Assembly: GCF_001294575.1 (NCBI RefSeq)
Contig: NZ_CP012676.1
Span: forward strand, 4,792,001 to 4,856,000
Direction of reading: 5' to 3'
Origin: Pseudomonas versuta
GTDB lineage: Bacteria > Pseudomonadota > Gammaproteobacteria > Pseudomonadales > Pseudomonadaceae
DNA: 64,000 nucleotides
Of this stretch, positions 9,193 to 18,268 are shown one piece after another. The translations under genes were made by a program, and so were the position numbers. Under the pieces are notes generated by a model. It was given only the letters and a program-made list of their open reading frames with translations, searched no databases and was not told the origin of the DNA. The stretch's first letter is position 1. Each line of letters opens with the position of its first letter.

Positions 9193-10028
9193 GGGTGTTT
9201 ATTGGCACTGGCCGCGCGATAGGCACCGGGGCCAACGCCGTACACCTTCTTGAATTGCCGGCTCAGATGGCTTTGATCGGCAAAACCCAATTGCGTAGCC
9301 ACTTGCAGCGGTAAACAACCCTTTTTCAGCAAGGCGCGGGCGTGGGCAATACGTTGCTGCATCAGCCAGGTGTGCGGTGGCATGCCCGTCGCGCGTTGAA
9401 ACACCCTGGCTAAATGGAACGCCGAGAGATTGACCGCTGCTGCCAGCTGTTCCAGGGAGGGCGGTTCGGCGAGACGTGCTTGCAGCAGCTCCTTGGCCTG
9501 ACGTACGGCACGATGTTCAATGCCCGGCCTGGCCGGCATTGGCAGGCGGGCATGGCGATTGAGCAGCGCCAGCATCATTTGCCGCCAGACCGTTTGTTGA
9601 TGCAGTGCCGACTCCGGGCCTTCGAGTAATTGGTGCAGCTGGCACAAGCCGCTGAACAGGTCCGGGTCGTGAATCAGGGTGTCATTGAAGGTCGGCAGGT
9701 GCATGCCAGGCAATCCGAGTTCTTCCAGCAGGCTGTGCAGTTGTGCGTTGTCGGGATAGAACGCCCGGTAGCGCCAGCCGGCATCATGACCTTTGTGCCC
9801 GTTGTGCACTTCGTCCGGATTGATCAGCACCAGGGTGCCGGAGCAAGCCAGATGTTCAGCCCCGCGATAGCGATAGCGCTGGGCACCGTCCATGATCATG
9901 CCGATCACAAAACCATCATGCACGTGGGGTACGAAGCGGTGTTCGATGTAGCGCGCGGTGAGCAATTCGACACCTGTCAGCGGTGGCGTTTGCCAGAAGC
10001 GGATCGACTCACCCTGCTCGCTGTTCAT
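9189..10028 (-). CDS. AraC-family transcriptional regulator
   Basis: Regulator of 279 aa from the ATG at 10028 (MNSEQGESIRFW). The N-terminal ~170 residues form a cupin-type sensing domain (HRFVPHVHDGFVIGM). The C-terminal ~100 residues hold the double helix-turn-helix, including LSAFHLARVFQRATGMPPH and the second-helix region GFADQSHLSRQFKKVYG. The family usually binds small organic ligands. Its start overlaps the stop of the upstream yheT gene as TAATG, so the two are co-transcribed and probably coupled in translation. Targets are unknown; the divergent gene on the other side, sseA, converges on it and is not an obvious target. Confidence 0.88.
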   Translation of the reverse strand: MNSEQGESIRFWQTPPLTGVELLTARYIEHRFVPHVHDGFVIGMIMDGAQRYRYRGAEHLACSGTLVLINPDEVHNGHKGHDAGWRYRAFYPDNAQLHSLLEELGLPGMHLPTFNDTLIHDPDLFSGLCQLHQLLEGPESALHQQTVWRQMMLALLNRHARLPMPARPGIEHRAVRQAKELLQARLAEPPSLEQLAAAVNLSAFHLARVFQRATGMPPHTWLMQQRIAHARALLKKGCLPLQVATQLGFADQSHLSRQFKKVYGVGPGAYRAASANKHP

Positions 10029-11053
10029 TACGCCGATCCGGGCCTGAGGGCCGCCAGCCATTGCGGGATACGCCGTTCGAGGTAATAACCCGGGGTTTTC
10101 AGGGAGCCTTCGACAAACCCGACATGGCCACCTTTGGCGTGCAACTCAAGTGTGGTGCATGCCGACAGTTCGCTGGCCTCGGGGATACTGTGTTTGAACA
10201 CGAACGGGTCGTCTTCGGCGTGGATAATCAGCGTGGGAGTGTTGATGGCGCCCAGGAAATACCGGCTGGAGGCGCGGCGGTAGTAATCATCGACATTCAG
10301 GTAGCCATTGAGCGGTGCCGTGACCCGGTCATCGAACTCCCAAAAGGTGCGCATTTTTCGCAGCGATTTTATGGAGCCCAGGTTTTCCAGCGTGGCCAGC
10401 GGCGCATGCCGGGCATCGTGGCGAAATTGACGCTGCTTGTTGGTGACATACACCAGCATTTCACGCATGAAATGCGCCTGGTAGACCTTGGAGAAGCCCT
10501 GGCCAATCCGGTCGGCGCACTGGTCGAGGCGAAACGGCACCGACACTGCCACCGCGCCCTGCAAGCCACTCTCGCTGCCACTTTCACCCAGATATTTGAG
10601 CAGTACGTTGCCTCCCAGCGAGTAGCCCACCGCATACAGCGGAGCCAGAGGATGCGTGGTGCGCAAATGGGCCACGGCTGCTGCCAGGTCTTCGCTGGCG
10701 CCGGAGTGATAACTGCGCGCCAGCAGATTCGGCTCGCCGGAGCAGCCGCGCCAGTTCAGGGCGACACTGGTCCAGCCTTGCGTGGCAAGGGCCCGTTGCT
10801 GGCCGGCGACATAGTGTGAAGCCGATGAGCCGGTCAGCCCATGCAATACCAGCACTATGGGCGCATCGGATGAAGGTGCGCCGTGCCAGTCCAGATCGAG
10901 AAAGTCACCATCTGCCAGCCACAGGCGCTCGCGGCGGTGTTCAACCACCGGGCGGGTGCGCCACAGCGGCCCCCACAGCGTTTGTAAATGGGGGTTGCGC
11001 AGGCCATGGGCCGCCATGAAGGATTCAGGAGGAGATACAGGGACGCAGGGCAC
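10028..11053 (-). CDS. YheT-family alpha/beta hydrolase
   Basis: Hydrolase of 341 aa of the YheT/ABHD1-3 group. The nucleophile elbow GYSLGGN is near residue 148. The oxyanion-region motif VLHGLTGS is near residue 81, and the family marker GLRNPHLQTLWG is near the N-terminus. Late residues HAEDDPF and KGGHVGF supply the Asp and His of a Ser-His-Asp triad. The start is taken as the GTG at 11053; the internal ATG at 11017 is preceded by CCTCCT rather than a Shine-Dalgarno and is less likely. The substrate is unknown; medium- or long-chain esters are typical of the group. The gene overlaps the AraC gene by one base. Confidence 0.85.
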   Translation of the reverse strand: MPCVPVSPPESFMAAHGLRNPHLQTLWGPLWRTRPVVEHRRERLWLADGDFLDLDWHGAPSSDAPIVLVLHGLTGSSASHYVAGQQRALATQGWTSVALNWRGCSGEPNLLARSYHSGASEDLAAAVAHLRTTHPLAPLYAVGYSLGGNVLLKYLGESGSESGLQGAVAVSVPFRLDQCADRIGQGFSKVYQAHFMREMLVYVTNKQRQFRHDARHAPLATLENLGSIKSLRKMRTFWEFDDRVTAPLNGYLNVDDYYRRASSRYFLGAINTPTLIIHAEDDPFVFKHSIPEASELSACTTLELHAKGGHVGFVEGSLKTPGYYLERRIPQWLAALRPGSA

Positions 11054-11116
11054 GGAAATTCTCTTACGCTAACTGATGCAGGATTGGGCTAGCTTGCCAC
11101 AACAGCGGCCCGGGCC

Positions 11117-11149
11117 TGTAGTCGCTGACGAGGTGTGAGGCTGCGAAGG
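11117..11149. repeat. Single degenerate REP unit
   Basis: GTAGTCGCTGACGAGGTGTG followed by AGGCTGCGAAGG matches one half of the element at 9087-9192 with a few changes. No partner unit is seen beside it. Confidence 0.55.
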
Positions 11150-11156
11150 GGCCTGA

Positions 11157-11189
11157 TGCACCACGGGGTTTAATAAACCCCGTGGTGCA
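11157..11189 (-). terminator. Strong hairpin after rsmD
   Basis: A perfect 16-bp inverted repeat, TGCACCACGGGGTTTA and its complement with a 1-base centre, lies 8 bp beyond the rsmD stop. It lacks a clear U-run on either side, so it may be an imperfect terminator or an mRNA 3' stabiliser. Confidence 0.55.
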
Positions 11190-11196
11190 TGGCTTG

Positions 11197-11805
11197 TTAC
11201 TCGGCGGCGGCTGTTGGTGCTGCTTCGCGCTCCCACAGGGCGTAATTCACGCCGCCGGCCTTTTGTTCACGGTGCAGGCGCCAGTTGGCAGGCAGGCCCA
11301 GCTCCGAAGGACGGCGCTCGCTTTCGGTGTAGATCCAGGCGTTTTCAGCCAGCCAGCCGTTCTGTTCCAGCAGGTCGCATGCAGGCTTGAGCAGGTCCAG
11401 GTTGAAAGGCGGGTCGAGGAACACCACGTCAAACACTTCGGTCGCAGGCGTTGCCAGGTAGTTCAGGGCATTGGTTTGCTGAACTTCACCGGTGGTGCAG
11501 CGCAGGATGCCCATGTTTTCGCGGATGTTGGAAATCGCATCGCGGTTGCTGTCCAGGGCCACGCCCTTGGCTGCGCCGCGTGACAGTGCCTCCAGGAACA
11601 GCGCGCCGCTGCCGGCAAACACGTCCAGCACCTTGGCGCCGACGATGTCCGGGGTCAGCCAGTTGAAAAGGGTTTCACGTACACGGTCCGGCGTCGGGCG
11701 CAGACCTTCTACGTGGGGGAAGTCCAGCTTGCGGCTGCGCCATTCCCCGCCAATGATGCGTAACTGACCAGCACCCGAGTGCGATGTGTTTTTAGGCTTT
11801 GCCAT
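11197..11805 (-). CDS. rsmD: 16S rRNA (guanine(966)-N2)-methyltransferase
   Basis: RsmD methylates G966 of 16S rRNA in the assembled small subunit. The protein has 202 aa. The SAM-binding motif I VLDVFAGSGALFLEAL is near residues 57-72, and the catalytic N-methyltransferase motif DPPFN is near residue 131. The N-terminus has the family stretch IIGGEWRSRKL and RPTPDRVRETLFNWL. The ATG at 11805 overlaps the stop of the upstream M16 gene (TAATG), which indicates translational coupling with the peptidase pair, a linkage also known in P. aeruginosa. Confidence 0.96.
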   Translation of the reverse strand: MAKPKNTSHSGAGQLRIIGGEWRSRKLDFPHVEGLRPTPDRVRETLFNWLTPDIVGAKVLDVFAGSGALFLEALSRGAAKGVALDSNRDAISNIRENMGILRCTTGEVQQTNALNYLATPATEVFDVVFLDPPFNLDLLKPACDLLEQNGWLAENAWIYTESERRPSELGLPANWRLHREQKAGGVNYALWEREAAPTAAAE

Positions 11806-13295
11806 TAATGCTCCGGAACCCCAAGAGGTTGCTCTGAAGGTTTATCGGTAGGAGGTGGCAGTGGTTTTTGCGGCACAGTTGGTCCGGCGGTCACTACGAC
11901 CAGTTTGTCGGCGCTCAGGTGCTTGTTCATGGCGTCCTTGACCTGCTCTTTAGTCAGGCTTTGGGACTGCTGCATGAAGGTTTCCAGATAGTCCAGGGGC
12001 ATATCATAGAAGCCCATTGCGCCCAGTTGGCCGACGATTGCCGCGTTGCTGGCATTTGACAGCGGGAAGCTGCCCGCCAATTCACGCTTGGCATCGTCGA
12101 GTTCTTTTTGCGTCGGACCATTTTTCAGGTAGTCGGTCAAAATGTCTTGCACCAGTTTGAGCGTGCCTTCGCTCAATTCGGCACGTGTCTGCAGGTTGAT
12201 CATGAACGGCCCGCGTGCCTGCATCGGGCTGAAGCCGGAGTACACGCCGTAGGTCAGGCCGCGTTTTTCGCGTACTTCAGTCATCAAGCGCGTGCCGAAG
12301 CCACCGCCACCGAGGATGCTGTTACCCAGTGAGAGTGCGGCATAGTCCGGATCGTCGCGGTCAATGCCCAGCTGGGACAACAGCAGGTGGGTCTGCTTGG
12401 ACGGAAATTCGATGTGGGTTTCGCTGGCCTTGGGTTCGGTGGGCTGTATGGTTTTGGCGACTGCAGGGCCTTTAGGCAGCGCGGCGGATACTTGAGCGGC
12501 GATGGCCTCGGCTTCTGCGCGAGACAGATCGCCAACGATCGCGATCACCGCGTTGCCGGCGGTGTACGCCTTGTTGTGGAACGCCTTGAGTTGATCGATG
12601 GTCACCGCAGCGATGCTTTGAGCGGTGCCATCGCTGGCGTGGGCGTAAGGGTGATTGCCGTACAGACGCTTGAACAGTTCATCGCTGGCCAGCTTGCCCG
12701 GGTCCTGCTTCTGGTATTCAAAGCTGGCGAGCAACTGGTTTTTGATCCGTGCCAGGGAGTCCGCAGGAAAGGTTGGCTTGCCAACAACTTCGGCAAACAG
12801 GTTGAGCGCCGGTGTGCGCTTGGCCGGGTCACTCAAGCTGCGCAATGACACTACGGCCATGTCGCGATAGGCCCCGTTGCCGAAATCCGCACCCAGGCTT
12901 TCGAAGCCCTGGGCGATGGCACCGACGTCCTTGCCTGCCACGCCCTCATTGAGCATGGCGTTGGTCAGCAGTGCCAGGCCCGGGGTGTTTTCGTCCTGGC
13001 TGCTGCCGGCGGCGAAGGTCAGGCGCAGGTCGAACATCGGCAGCTCGCGGGCTTCAACGAACAGAACTTTGGAACCTTCGGCGGTTTTCCAGGTTTGTAC
13101 ATTTAATGCGCGATGGCTGGGTGCCTTGCCGTCCAGTTCGGCCAGAGACTCGAGCTTGTGCTCGGCCTTGGCCTGATCCAGTGCCTGGCTGGCCACGGAG
13201 ACCGAGGGGCTGACGAAATAGTAGCCGAGTACGCCGGCCAGTATTGCAGCGCTCAGGCCGAGCAGGGCGTAGCGGGAACCTTTACGCTCACTCAT
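11805..13295 (-). CDS. M16-family peptidase-like protein lacking the zinc motif
   Basis: Pitrilysin-like protein of 496 aa. An N-terminal hydrophobic segment at about residues 9-29 suggests an inner-membrane anchor or signal with the body in the periplasm. The position where M16 peptidases have HxxEH reads ALLTNAMLNEG, so the zinc ligands are missing. The C-terminal half keeps the paired-subunit signature TEVREKRGLTYGVYSGF. In two-gene M16B systems the inactive subunit supplies this Arg/Tyr substrate-binding region. The start ATG at 13295 has GGAG upstream and overlaps the end of the active subunit gene. It most likely forms a heterodimer with that protein. Confidence 0.88.
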   Translation of the reverse strand: MSERKGSRYALLGLSAAILAGVLGYYFVSPSVSVASQALDQAKAEHKLESLAELDGKAPSHRALNVQTWKTAEGSKVLFVEARELPMFDLRLTFAAGSSQDENTPGLALLTNAMLNEGVAGKDVGAIAQGFESLGADFGNGAYRDMAVVSLRSLSDPAKRTPALNLFAEVVGKPTFPADSLARIKNQLLASFEYQKQDPGKLASDELFKRLYGNHPYAHASDGTAQSIAAVTIDQLKAFHNKAYTAGNAVIAIVGDLSRAEAEAIAAQVSAALPKGPAVAKTIQPTEPKASETHIEFPSKQTHLLLSQLGIDRDDPDYAALSLGNSILGGGGFGTRLMTEVREKRGLTYGVYSGFSPMQARGPFMINLQTRAELSEGTLKLVQDILTDYLKNGPTQKELDDAKRELAGSFPLSNASNAAIVGQLGAMGFYDMPLDYLETFMQQSQSLTKEQVKDAMNKHLSADKLVVVTAGPTVPQKPLPPPTDKPSEQPLGVPEH

Positions 13296-14643
13296 GGGTT
13301 TTCTCCTCGGGCAGTACATGCGCAACGCTGAGGCGGTCGCGAGTGAAATAAGTACGGGCGGCTTGCTGGATATCGTCCGGAGTGACCTTTTGCAGGTCTT
13401 GCAGCTCGGTATCCATCAGCTTCCAAGACAGGCCCACGGTCTCCAGCTGGCCAATCGAGGTGGCCTGGCTGGTGATCGAGTCGCGCTCATAAACCAGGCC
13501 TGCGATCACCTGGGCGCGCACTCGCTCCAGTTCCTGTGCCGATGGCGGGGTCTTTTTCAGGTCATCGAGCATGCGCCACAAGCCGGCTTCGGCCTGGGCC
13601 AGGGTCACCTTCTTCTGGCTATTGGGCATCGCCGAAAGCATGAACAGGCTGTCGCCACGGGTGAAGGCGTTGTAATTGGACGACGCGCCGGATACCAGCT
13701 CTTCGCCGCGCTCCAGCTGGGTTGGCATGCGTGCGCTGTAGCCACCGTCCAGCAGTGCCGAAATGAGGCGCAGGGCGTTGGCAGTAACCGGGTCTTTGGC
13801 GGTGGCAATGCTTGGCACGTTGAAGCCCAGGATCAGGCTTGGCAGTTGGGTCTGCACGTGGATCTTGAGCAGGCGCTCACCAGGGGTTGGCAGTTCCAGC
13901 GGGACTTTGGCGACAGGCACTTCGCGTTTGGCCACCTGGCCGAAATAGCGCTGGGCCAAGGCTTTGACTTCATCCGGTGTTACGTCTCCCACCACCACCA
14001 GGGTGGCGTTGTTCGGTGCGTACCACTCTTCATACCAGGCGCGCAGTTCACCAACGCTCATGCGCTCCAGGTCCACCATCCAGCCGATGGTCGGCGTGTG
14101 GTAGCCACTGGACGGGTAGGCCATGGCGCTGAACAGTTCGAAGGCCTTGCTCATCGGTTGATCGTCGGTACGCAGGCGGCGCTCTTCTTTAATGACCTCG
14201 ATCTCGCGCTTGAACTCTTCAGGCGGCAAGCGAAGGCTGGCCATGCGATCGGCTTCGAGCTCGAACGCCACACCCAGACGGTCGCGGGCCAATACCTGGT
14301 AATAGGCGGTGTAGTCATCGCTGGTGAAAGCGTTTTCCTGGGCGCCAAGGTCGCGCAGGATCAATGAGGCTTCACCGGGGCCGACCTTGTTACTGCCTTT
14401 GAACATCATGTGCTCCAGAGCGTGGGACAGGCCGGTCTTGCCCGGTGTCTCATAACTGGAGCCGACCTTGTACCAGACCTGGGACACCACAACTGGCGCG
14501 CGATGGTCTTCGCGCACGATGACCTTCAGGCCATTGTCCAGGCGGAACTCGTGGGTCGGTTGCTGATCGGCCGCCAGGGCCGAAAGCGGGAGCAAAACTG
14601 TGCTGAGCAACAGGCCAGCAGCGCGGCGGGCTAGAGCATTCAT
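13288..14643 (-). CDS. M16-family zinc metallopeptidase (active subunit)
   Basis: Pitrilysin-family peptidase of 451 aa with a cleavable-looking signal peptide (residues 1-25, ending SALAADQ), so probably periplasmic. The inverted zinc motif HALEH gives His74, Glu77 and His78, with the third ligand expected at Glu153-154 in VIKEERR. The EH-containing half is followed by a second M16 domain without zinc. It overlaps the start of the inactive-partner gene by 8 bp, so both are made together. Natural substrates are unknown. The gene is divergent from ftsY across 355 bp. Confidence 0.92.
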   Translation of the reverse strand: MNALARRAAGLLLSTVLLPLSALAADQQPTHEFRLDNGLKVIVREDHRAPVVVSQVWYKVGSSYETPGKTGLSHALEHMMFKGSNKVGPGEASLILRDLGAQENAFTSDDYTAYYQVLARDRLGVAFELEADRMASLRLPPEEFKREIEVIKEERRLRTDDQPMSKAFELFSAMAYPSSGYHTPTIGWMVDLERMSVGELRAWYEEWYAPNNATLVVVGDVTPDEVKALAQRYFGQVAKREVPVAKVPLELPTPGERLLKIHVQTQLPSLILGFNVPSIATAKDPVTANALRLISALLDGGYSARMPTQLERGEELVSGASSNYNAFTRGDSLFMLSAMPNSQKKVTLAQAEAGLWRMLDDLKKTPPSAQELERVRAQVIAGLVYERDSITSQATSIGQLETVGLSWKLMDTELQDLQKVTPDDIQQAARTYFTRDRLSVAHVLPEEKTHE

Positions 14644-14998
14644 TCGTTTTTAAACCTGTTGGGCTGCCCGCTTGGCCTTAGCGTCAGCGGGTGAGGAGGT
14701 GCTAGGATACTGATCCGTTTTACTGGCGGCCACGCCTATCAGGCCTTTGACGATCAGACGACGATTGATCGGGCAGTATAGGAGCCAGCCTGGAAGAGTG
14801 AATGTATCCCGGTAAATTTAGCTTTTTTGCCGATTTTCCCGTTCCAGATCCGAGTTAAGACGAAGTTTCAGGGGTGTGCTTTACCCTCTGATCAAGTTGC
14901 GTGCGAACGAGCTGACAAAAAAACAGTCTGTTTCACACCGAATATTATTTGCCGGGGCGCCACGGTGGCGCTTCGCTACGATGAGATAGCCGTCCTCC
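14644..14998. other. Intergenic region between M16 operon and ftsY
   Basis: 355 bp without a convincing gene. Divergent promoters must lie here. A short inverted repeat GCGCCAC / GTGGCGC is centred at about 14964, roughly 35 bp before the ftsY start. AT-rich stretches occur near 14810-14835 and 14935-14950. No ncRNA family was recognised. Confidence 0.4.
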
Positions 14999-16468
14999 AT
15001 GTTTGGTTCCAACGACGACAAGAAGAACCCAGCTGCGGCTGGCGAGAAAAAAGGCCTGTTCGGATGGCTGCGCAGAAAGCCGCAGGAAACCGTCGTTGAG
15101 CAGCCCGCACCTGCACCCGAAATCACCCCTGAGCCGTTGATTGAGGCCACCCCGGTGGTTGTCGAGCCAACGCCTGAAGTGGTTGTGGTCGCCCCTGTTG
15201 AAGCGCCGCCCGCCCCTGAGCCATGGCCGCCGTTGCCGGTGCCCGAGGAGCCCGTCGCGCTGGTCGAAGACCCGCAGGCGCCGCATATCGTGCCTGCCAT
15301 TCCTGAGCCGCAGATCGAGGTCGCGGTCAGCACTCCGGTCATCGCCCCGCAGCCGGTGGTCGAAGTGCTTGAGGTGGTTGAAACCTTCGTCGAGCCTGTT
15401 GAGCCAGAGCCAGAGCCAGAGCCAGAGCCAGTCGTAGTTGTTGAGCCCGAGGTTGTTGCAGTTGCTGTGGTCCCTGCTCCAGTGGTGGCTGTGCCGGCCG
15501 TTGTAATTGAACCTCCAGCTCCAGCTCCGCAAGCCAAGACCGGCTTCTTTGCCCGCCTCAAGCAGGGGCTGTCGAAAACCAGTGCCAGCATCGGCGAAGG
15601 CATGGCCAGCCTGTTCCTGGGCAAAAAAATCATCGATGACGATCTGCTTGACGAGATCGAAACCCGCCTGCTCACCGCCGACGTTGGTGTCGAGGCCACC
15701 TCGGTGATTATCAAAAACCTGACGCAAAAGGTTGCACGCAAGCAACTGACTGACGCCGATGCACTCTACAAGTCGTTGCAGGCCGAGCTGGCCGCCATGC
15801 TCAAGCCCGTTGAGCAGCCGCTGAAAATCGAAGCGAAAAACAAGCCGTTCGTCATTCTGGTGGTCGGTGTCAATGGTGCGGGTAAAACCACCACCATCGG
15901 CAAACTGGCGAAAAAGCTCCAGCTCGAAGGCAAAAAAGTCATGCTTGCCGCCGGTGATACCTTCCGTGCGGCCGCGGTCGAGCAACTGCAGGTGTGGGGT
16001 GAGCGCAACAACATCCCGGTGATCGCCCAGCACACTGGCGCCGACTCGGCTTCGGTGATTTTTGACGCCGTGCAGGCTGCCAAAGCGCGCGGCATTGACG
16101 TGTTGATCGCCGATACTGCCGGACGTCTGCACACCAAAGACAACCTGATGGAAGAGCTGAAAAAAGTTCGCCGGGTCATCGGCAAGCTCGACGAAGACGC
16201 CCCGCACGAAGTTTTGCTGGTGCTGGATGCCGGTACCGGGCAGAACGCGATCAGCCAGACCAAACAATTCAATCAGACAGTGGCCCTTACCGGCCTGGCG
16301 CTGACCAAGCTTGATGGCACCGCCAAGGGCGGCGTGATCTTCGCCCTGGCCAAGCAGTTCAATATTCCTATTCGTTTTATCGGTGTCGGTGAAGGCATTG
16401 ATGATCTACGGGACTTTGAGTCCGAACCCTTTGTCCAGGCTCTGTTTGCGGAGCGGGAGCGTCCATGA
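14999..16468 (+). CDS. ftsY: Signal recognition particle receptor FtsY
   Basis: SRP-receptor GTPase of 489 aa that docks ribosome-SRP complexes at the inner membrane. The first ~190 residues are the acidic, Pro/Glu-rich A domain, ending before KTGFFARLKQGLSKT, which begins the N domain. The G domain shows GVNGAGKTTTIGKLA (~290-304), DTAGRLH and LTKLDGTAKGG. Inside the A domain is a perfect five-copy GAGCCA repeat coding for Glu-Pro. No strong Shine-Dalgarno is seen before the ATG. Its stop overlaps the ftsE start, giving an ftsY-ftsE-ftsX operon with rpoH next, as in many gammaproteobacteria. Confidence 0.97.
   Translation: MFGSNDDKKNPAAAGEKKGLFGWLRRKPQETVVEQPAPAPEITPEPLIEATPVVVEPTPEVVVVAPVEAPPAPEPWPPLPVPEEPVALVEDPQAPHIVPAIPEPQIEVAVSTPVIAPQPVVEVLEVVETFVEPVEPEPEPEPEPVVVVEPEVVAVAVVPAPVVAVPAVVIEPPAPAPQAKTGFFARLKQGLSKTSASIGEGMASLFLGKKIIDDDLLDEIETRLLTADVGVEATSVIIKNLTQKVARKQLTDADALYKSLQAELAAMLKPVEQPLKIEAKNKPFVILVVGVNGAGKTTTIGKLAKKLQLEGKKVMLAAGDTFRAAAVEQLQVWGERNNIPVIAQHTGADSASVIFDAVQAAKARGIDVLIADTAGRLHTKDNLMEELKKVRRVIGKLDEDAPHEVLLVLDAGTGQNAISQTKQFNQTVALTGLALTKLDGTAKGGVIFALAKQFNIPIRFIGVGEGIDDLRDFESEPFVQALFAERERP
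15401..15430 (+). repeat. (GAGCCA)x5 microsatellite in ftsY
   Basis: Five perfect tandem copies of a 6-bp unit encode Glu-Pro repeats in the A domain of FtsY. Copy changes would stay in frame, so only linker length would vary. Confidence 0.85.
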
Positions 16469-17136
16469 TTCGTTTCGAGCAGGTCGGTAAACGCTATCCA
16501 AATGGACACGTGGGCCTGCACGAGCTGAGCTTTCGGGTCCGTCGCGGCGAGTTCCTTTTTGTAACCGGTCATTCCGGTGCAGGCAAAAGCACCCTGCTCA
16601 GGCTGCTTCTGGCAATGGAACGCCCGACCACCGGCAAACTGCTGCTGGCCGGGCAGGATCTGGGTCAGATCAGCAACGCGCAGATTCCTTTCCTGCGTCG
16701 CCAGATCGGTGTGGTGTTCCAGAACCACCAACTGCTGTTTGATCGCACGGTGTTCAACAACGTTGCCTTGCCACTGCAGATTCTCGGGCTGTCCAAGCCT
16801 GAAATCGCCAAGCGTGTCGACTCGGCACTTGAGCGTGTGGCGCTGTCGGACAAAACCGATCTGTACCCCGGCGACTTGTCTACGGGGCAGCAACAACGCG
16901 TCGGTATTGCCCGGGCCATCGTCCATCGTCCAGCATTGTTGCTAGCCGATGAACCCACCGGCAACCTCGACCCTCGTCTGGCGGCGGAAATCATGGGCGT
17001 ATTTGAAGACATCAACCGTTTGGGCACCAGCGTGCTGATTGCCAGCCATGACCTGGCACTGATTGCGCGCATGCGCCACCGCATGCTCACCTTGCAACGC
17101 GGGCGGTTGATCGGTGACGGGGAGGCGGCGCAATGA
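16465..17136 (+). CDS. ftsE: Cell division ATP-binding protein FtsE
   Basis: ABC-type ATPase of 223 aa that pairs with FtsX to activate septal peptidoglycan hydrolases during division. Walker A is GHSGAGKST (~36-44), the Q-loop region is VFQNHQLL, the signature is LSTGQQQR (~137) and Walker B is LLLADEPTGN. It overlaps ftsY (ATGA) and ftsX (ATGA), consistent with one coupled operon. Confidence 0.97.
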   Translation: MIRFEQVGKRYPNGHVGLHELSFRVRRGEFLFVTGHSGAGKSTLLRLLLAMERPTTGKLLLAGQDLGQISNAQIPFLRRQIGVVFQNHQLLFDRTVFNNVALPLQILGLSKPEIAKRVDSALERVALSDKTDLYPGDLSTGQQQRVGIARAIVHRPALLLADEPTGNLDPRLAAEIMGVFEDINRLGTSVLIASHDLALIARMRHRMLTLQRGRLIGDGEAAQ

Positions 17137-18155
17137 GTGCGACACGCAGCTCCAAGGTTTCTGAGCGGGTAGCACCCAAGGCCGCAGATCCGCAGCCGGC
17201 CAAGAAAAAACACGACGATGACGATGGCCCGGGTTTCGGGATGTTGTTTCGGGCCTGGGTTGAAGCCCATCGCGCCAGTTTGCTCGACAGCCTGCGGCGT
17301 CTGGGCAAGCAACCGATTGGCAGCTTCTTTACCTGCCTGGTGATGGCGGTGGCACTGAGCCTGCCAATGGGCCTGTCACTCCTGCTTAACAACGTCGAGC
17401 GACTGGGCGGTTCGTGGCAGCGCGCAGCACAGATTTCGCTGTACTTGCAGCTGGATGCCAACAGCTCGCAGGGCGAGCAATTGAGTAATCAGATAAAAGG
17501 TATGGCAGGCGTGGCTGACGCTGAATTTATCAGCCGCGAAAAAGCCCTTGATGAGTTCCAGCAGCAGTCCGGGTTGGGGGAAGCGCTTAAAGAGCTTCCG
17601 GATAACCCGTTGCCGGGGGTGGTGCTGGTGACCCCGAATGAGGTCGATAAAGCGACCCTTGAAGCCCTGCGCGAGCGTCTTTCGGAGTTGCCGAAGGTGC
17701 AGCAGGCGCAACTTGATCTAGTCTGGGTCGAGCGTCTGGCAGCCATTCTGAAACTGGGTGATCGTTTTGTCTTCGGCTTGACGGTCTTGCTGGTATCGGC
17801 TTTGCTGCTTGTTATTGGTAATACGATTCGTTTGCATATTGAGAATCGTCGTATCGAAATCGAAGTCATCAAGCTGGTCGGCGGTACAGACAGCTATGTG
17901 CGCAGGCCCTTTCTTTATATGGGCGCGCTTTATGGTTTTGGCGCCGGGGTGCTTTCCTGGGGCGTGTTGGCATTCGGCTTGAACTGGCTCAACGACGCGG
18001 TTGTCGGGTTGGCCGGGTTATACGGCAGCAATTTTGCCCTGGCCGGTGTGCCGGTAGCCGATGGTCTGTCTCTCTTGCTTGGCGCGGTGCTGTTAGGGTA
18101 TATCGGTGCATGGATTGCAGTAGCGCGTCACTTACGTGAGCTTTCGCCTAAGTAG
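17133..18155 (+). CDS. ftsX: Cell division protein FtsX
   Basis: Membrane partner of FtsE, 340 aa. The N-terminal cytoplasmic segment of ~60 residues is charged and contains a KKKHDDDDG stretch. Transmembrane segments are seen near residues 65-85 and three more in the C-terminal ~130 residues, with a periplasmic loop between TM1 and TM2 that in the family contacts hydrolase activators. The overlapping start with ftsE supports co-translation. It is longer at the N-terminus than E. coli FtsX only by a little. Confidence 0.96.
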   Translation: MSATRSSKVSERVAPKAADPQPAKKKHDDDDGPGFGMLFRAWVEAHRASLLDSLRRLGKQPIGSFFTCLVMAVALSLPMGLSLLLNNVERLGGSWQRAAQISLYLQLDANSSQGEQLSNQIKGMAGVADAEFISREKALDEFQQQSGLGEALKELPDNPLPGVVLVTPNEVDKATLEALRERLSELPKVQQAQLDLVWVERLAAILKLGDRFVFGLTVLLVSALLLVIGNTIRLHIENRRIEIEVIKLVGGTDSYVRRPFLYMGALYGFGAGVLSWGVLAFGLNWLNDAVVGLAGLYGSNFALAGVPVADGLSLLLGAVLLGYIGAWIAVARHLRELSPK

Positions 18156-18192
18156 TTTCTTTTTGCCTGTTGACCTTTTCAGCTTTTTTTGG

Positions 18193-18220
18193 GAACTTTT
18201 TTCTGAGTTTCCGGTCAACT
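18193..18220 (+). promoter_or_regulatory. Candidate AlgU/RpoE-type promoter of rpoH
   Basis: GAACTT at 18193-18198 and TCAACT at 18215-18220 are separated by 16 bp, close to the extracytoplasmic sigma factor consensus GAACTT-N16/17-TCtgA. The predicted start site lies about 43 nt before the rpoH ATG. An AlgU-dependent rpoH promoter is known in P. aeruginosa. The -10 match is partial. Confidence 0.45.
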
Positions 18221-18268
18221 TTCGCAGTGCTGAACTGCACGAGTTATGTGAGACGGAGGTTTATTCGT

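Noticed and set aside
14905..16270. Long reading frame antisense to ftsY, rich in Gly, Ser and Thr in one version
   Set aside because: It mirrors the Pro/Glu-rich A domain of FtsY on the other strand; no ribosome binding site or family match.
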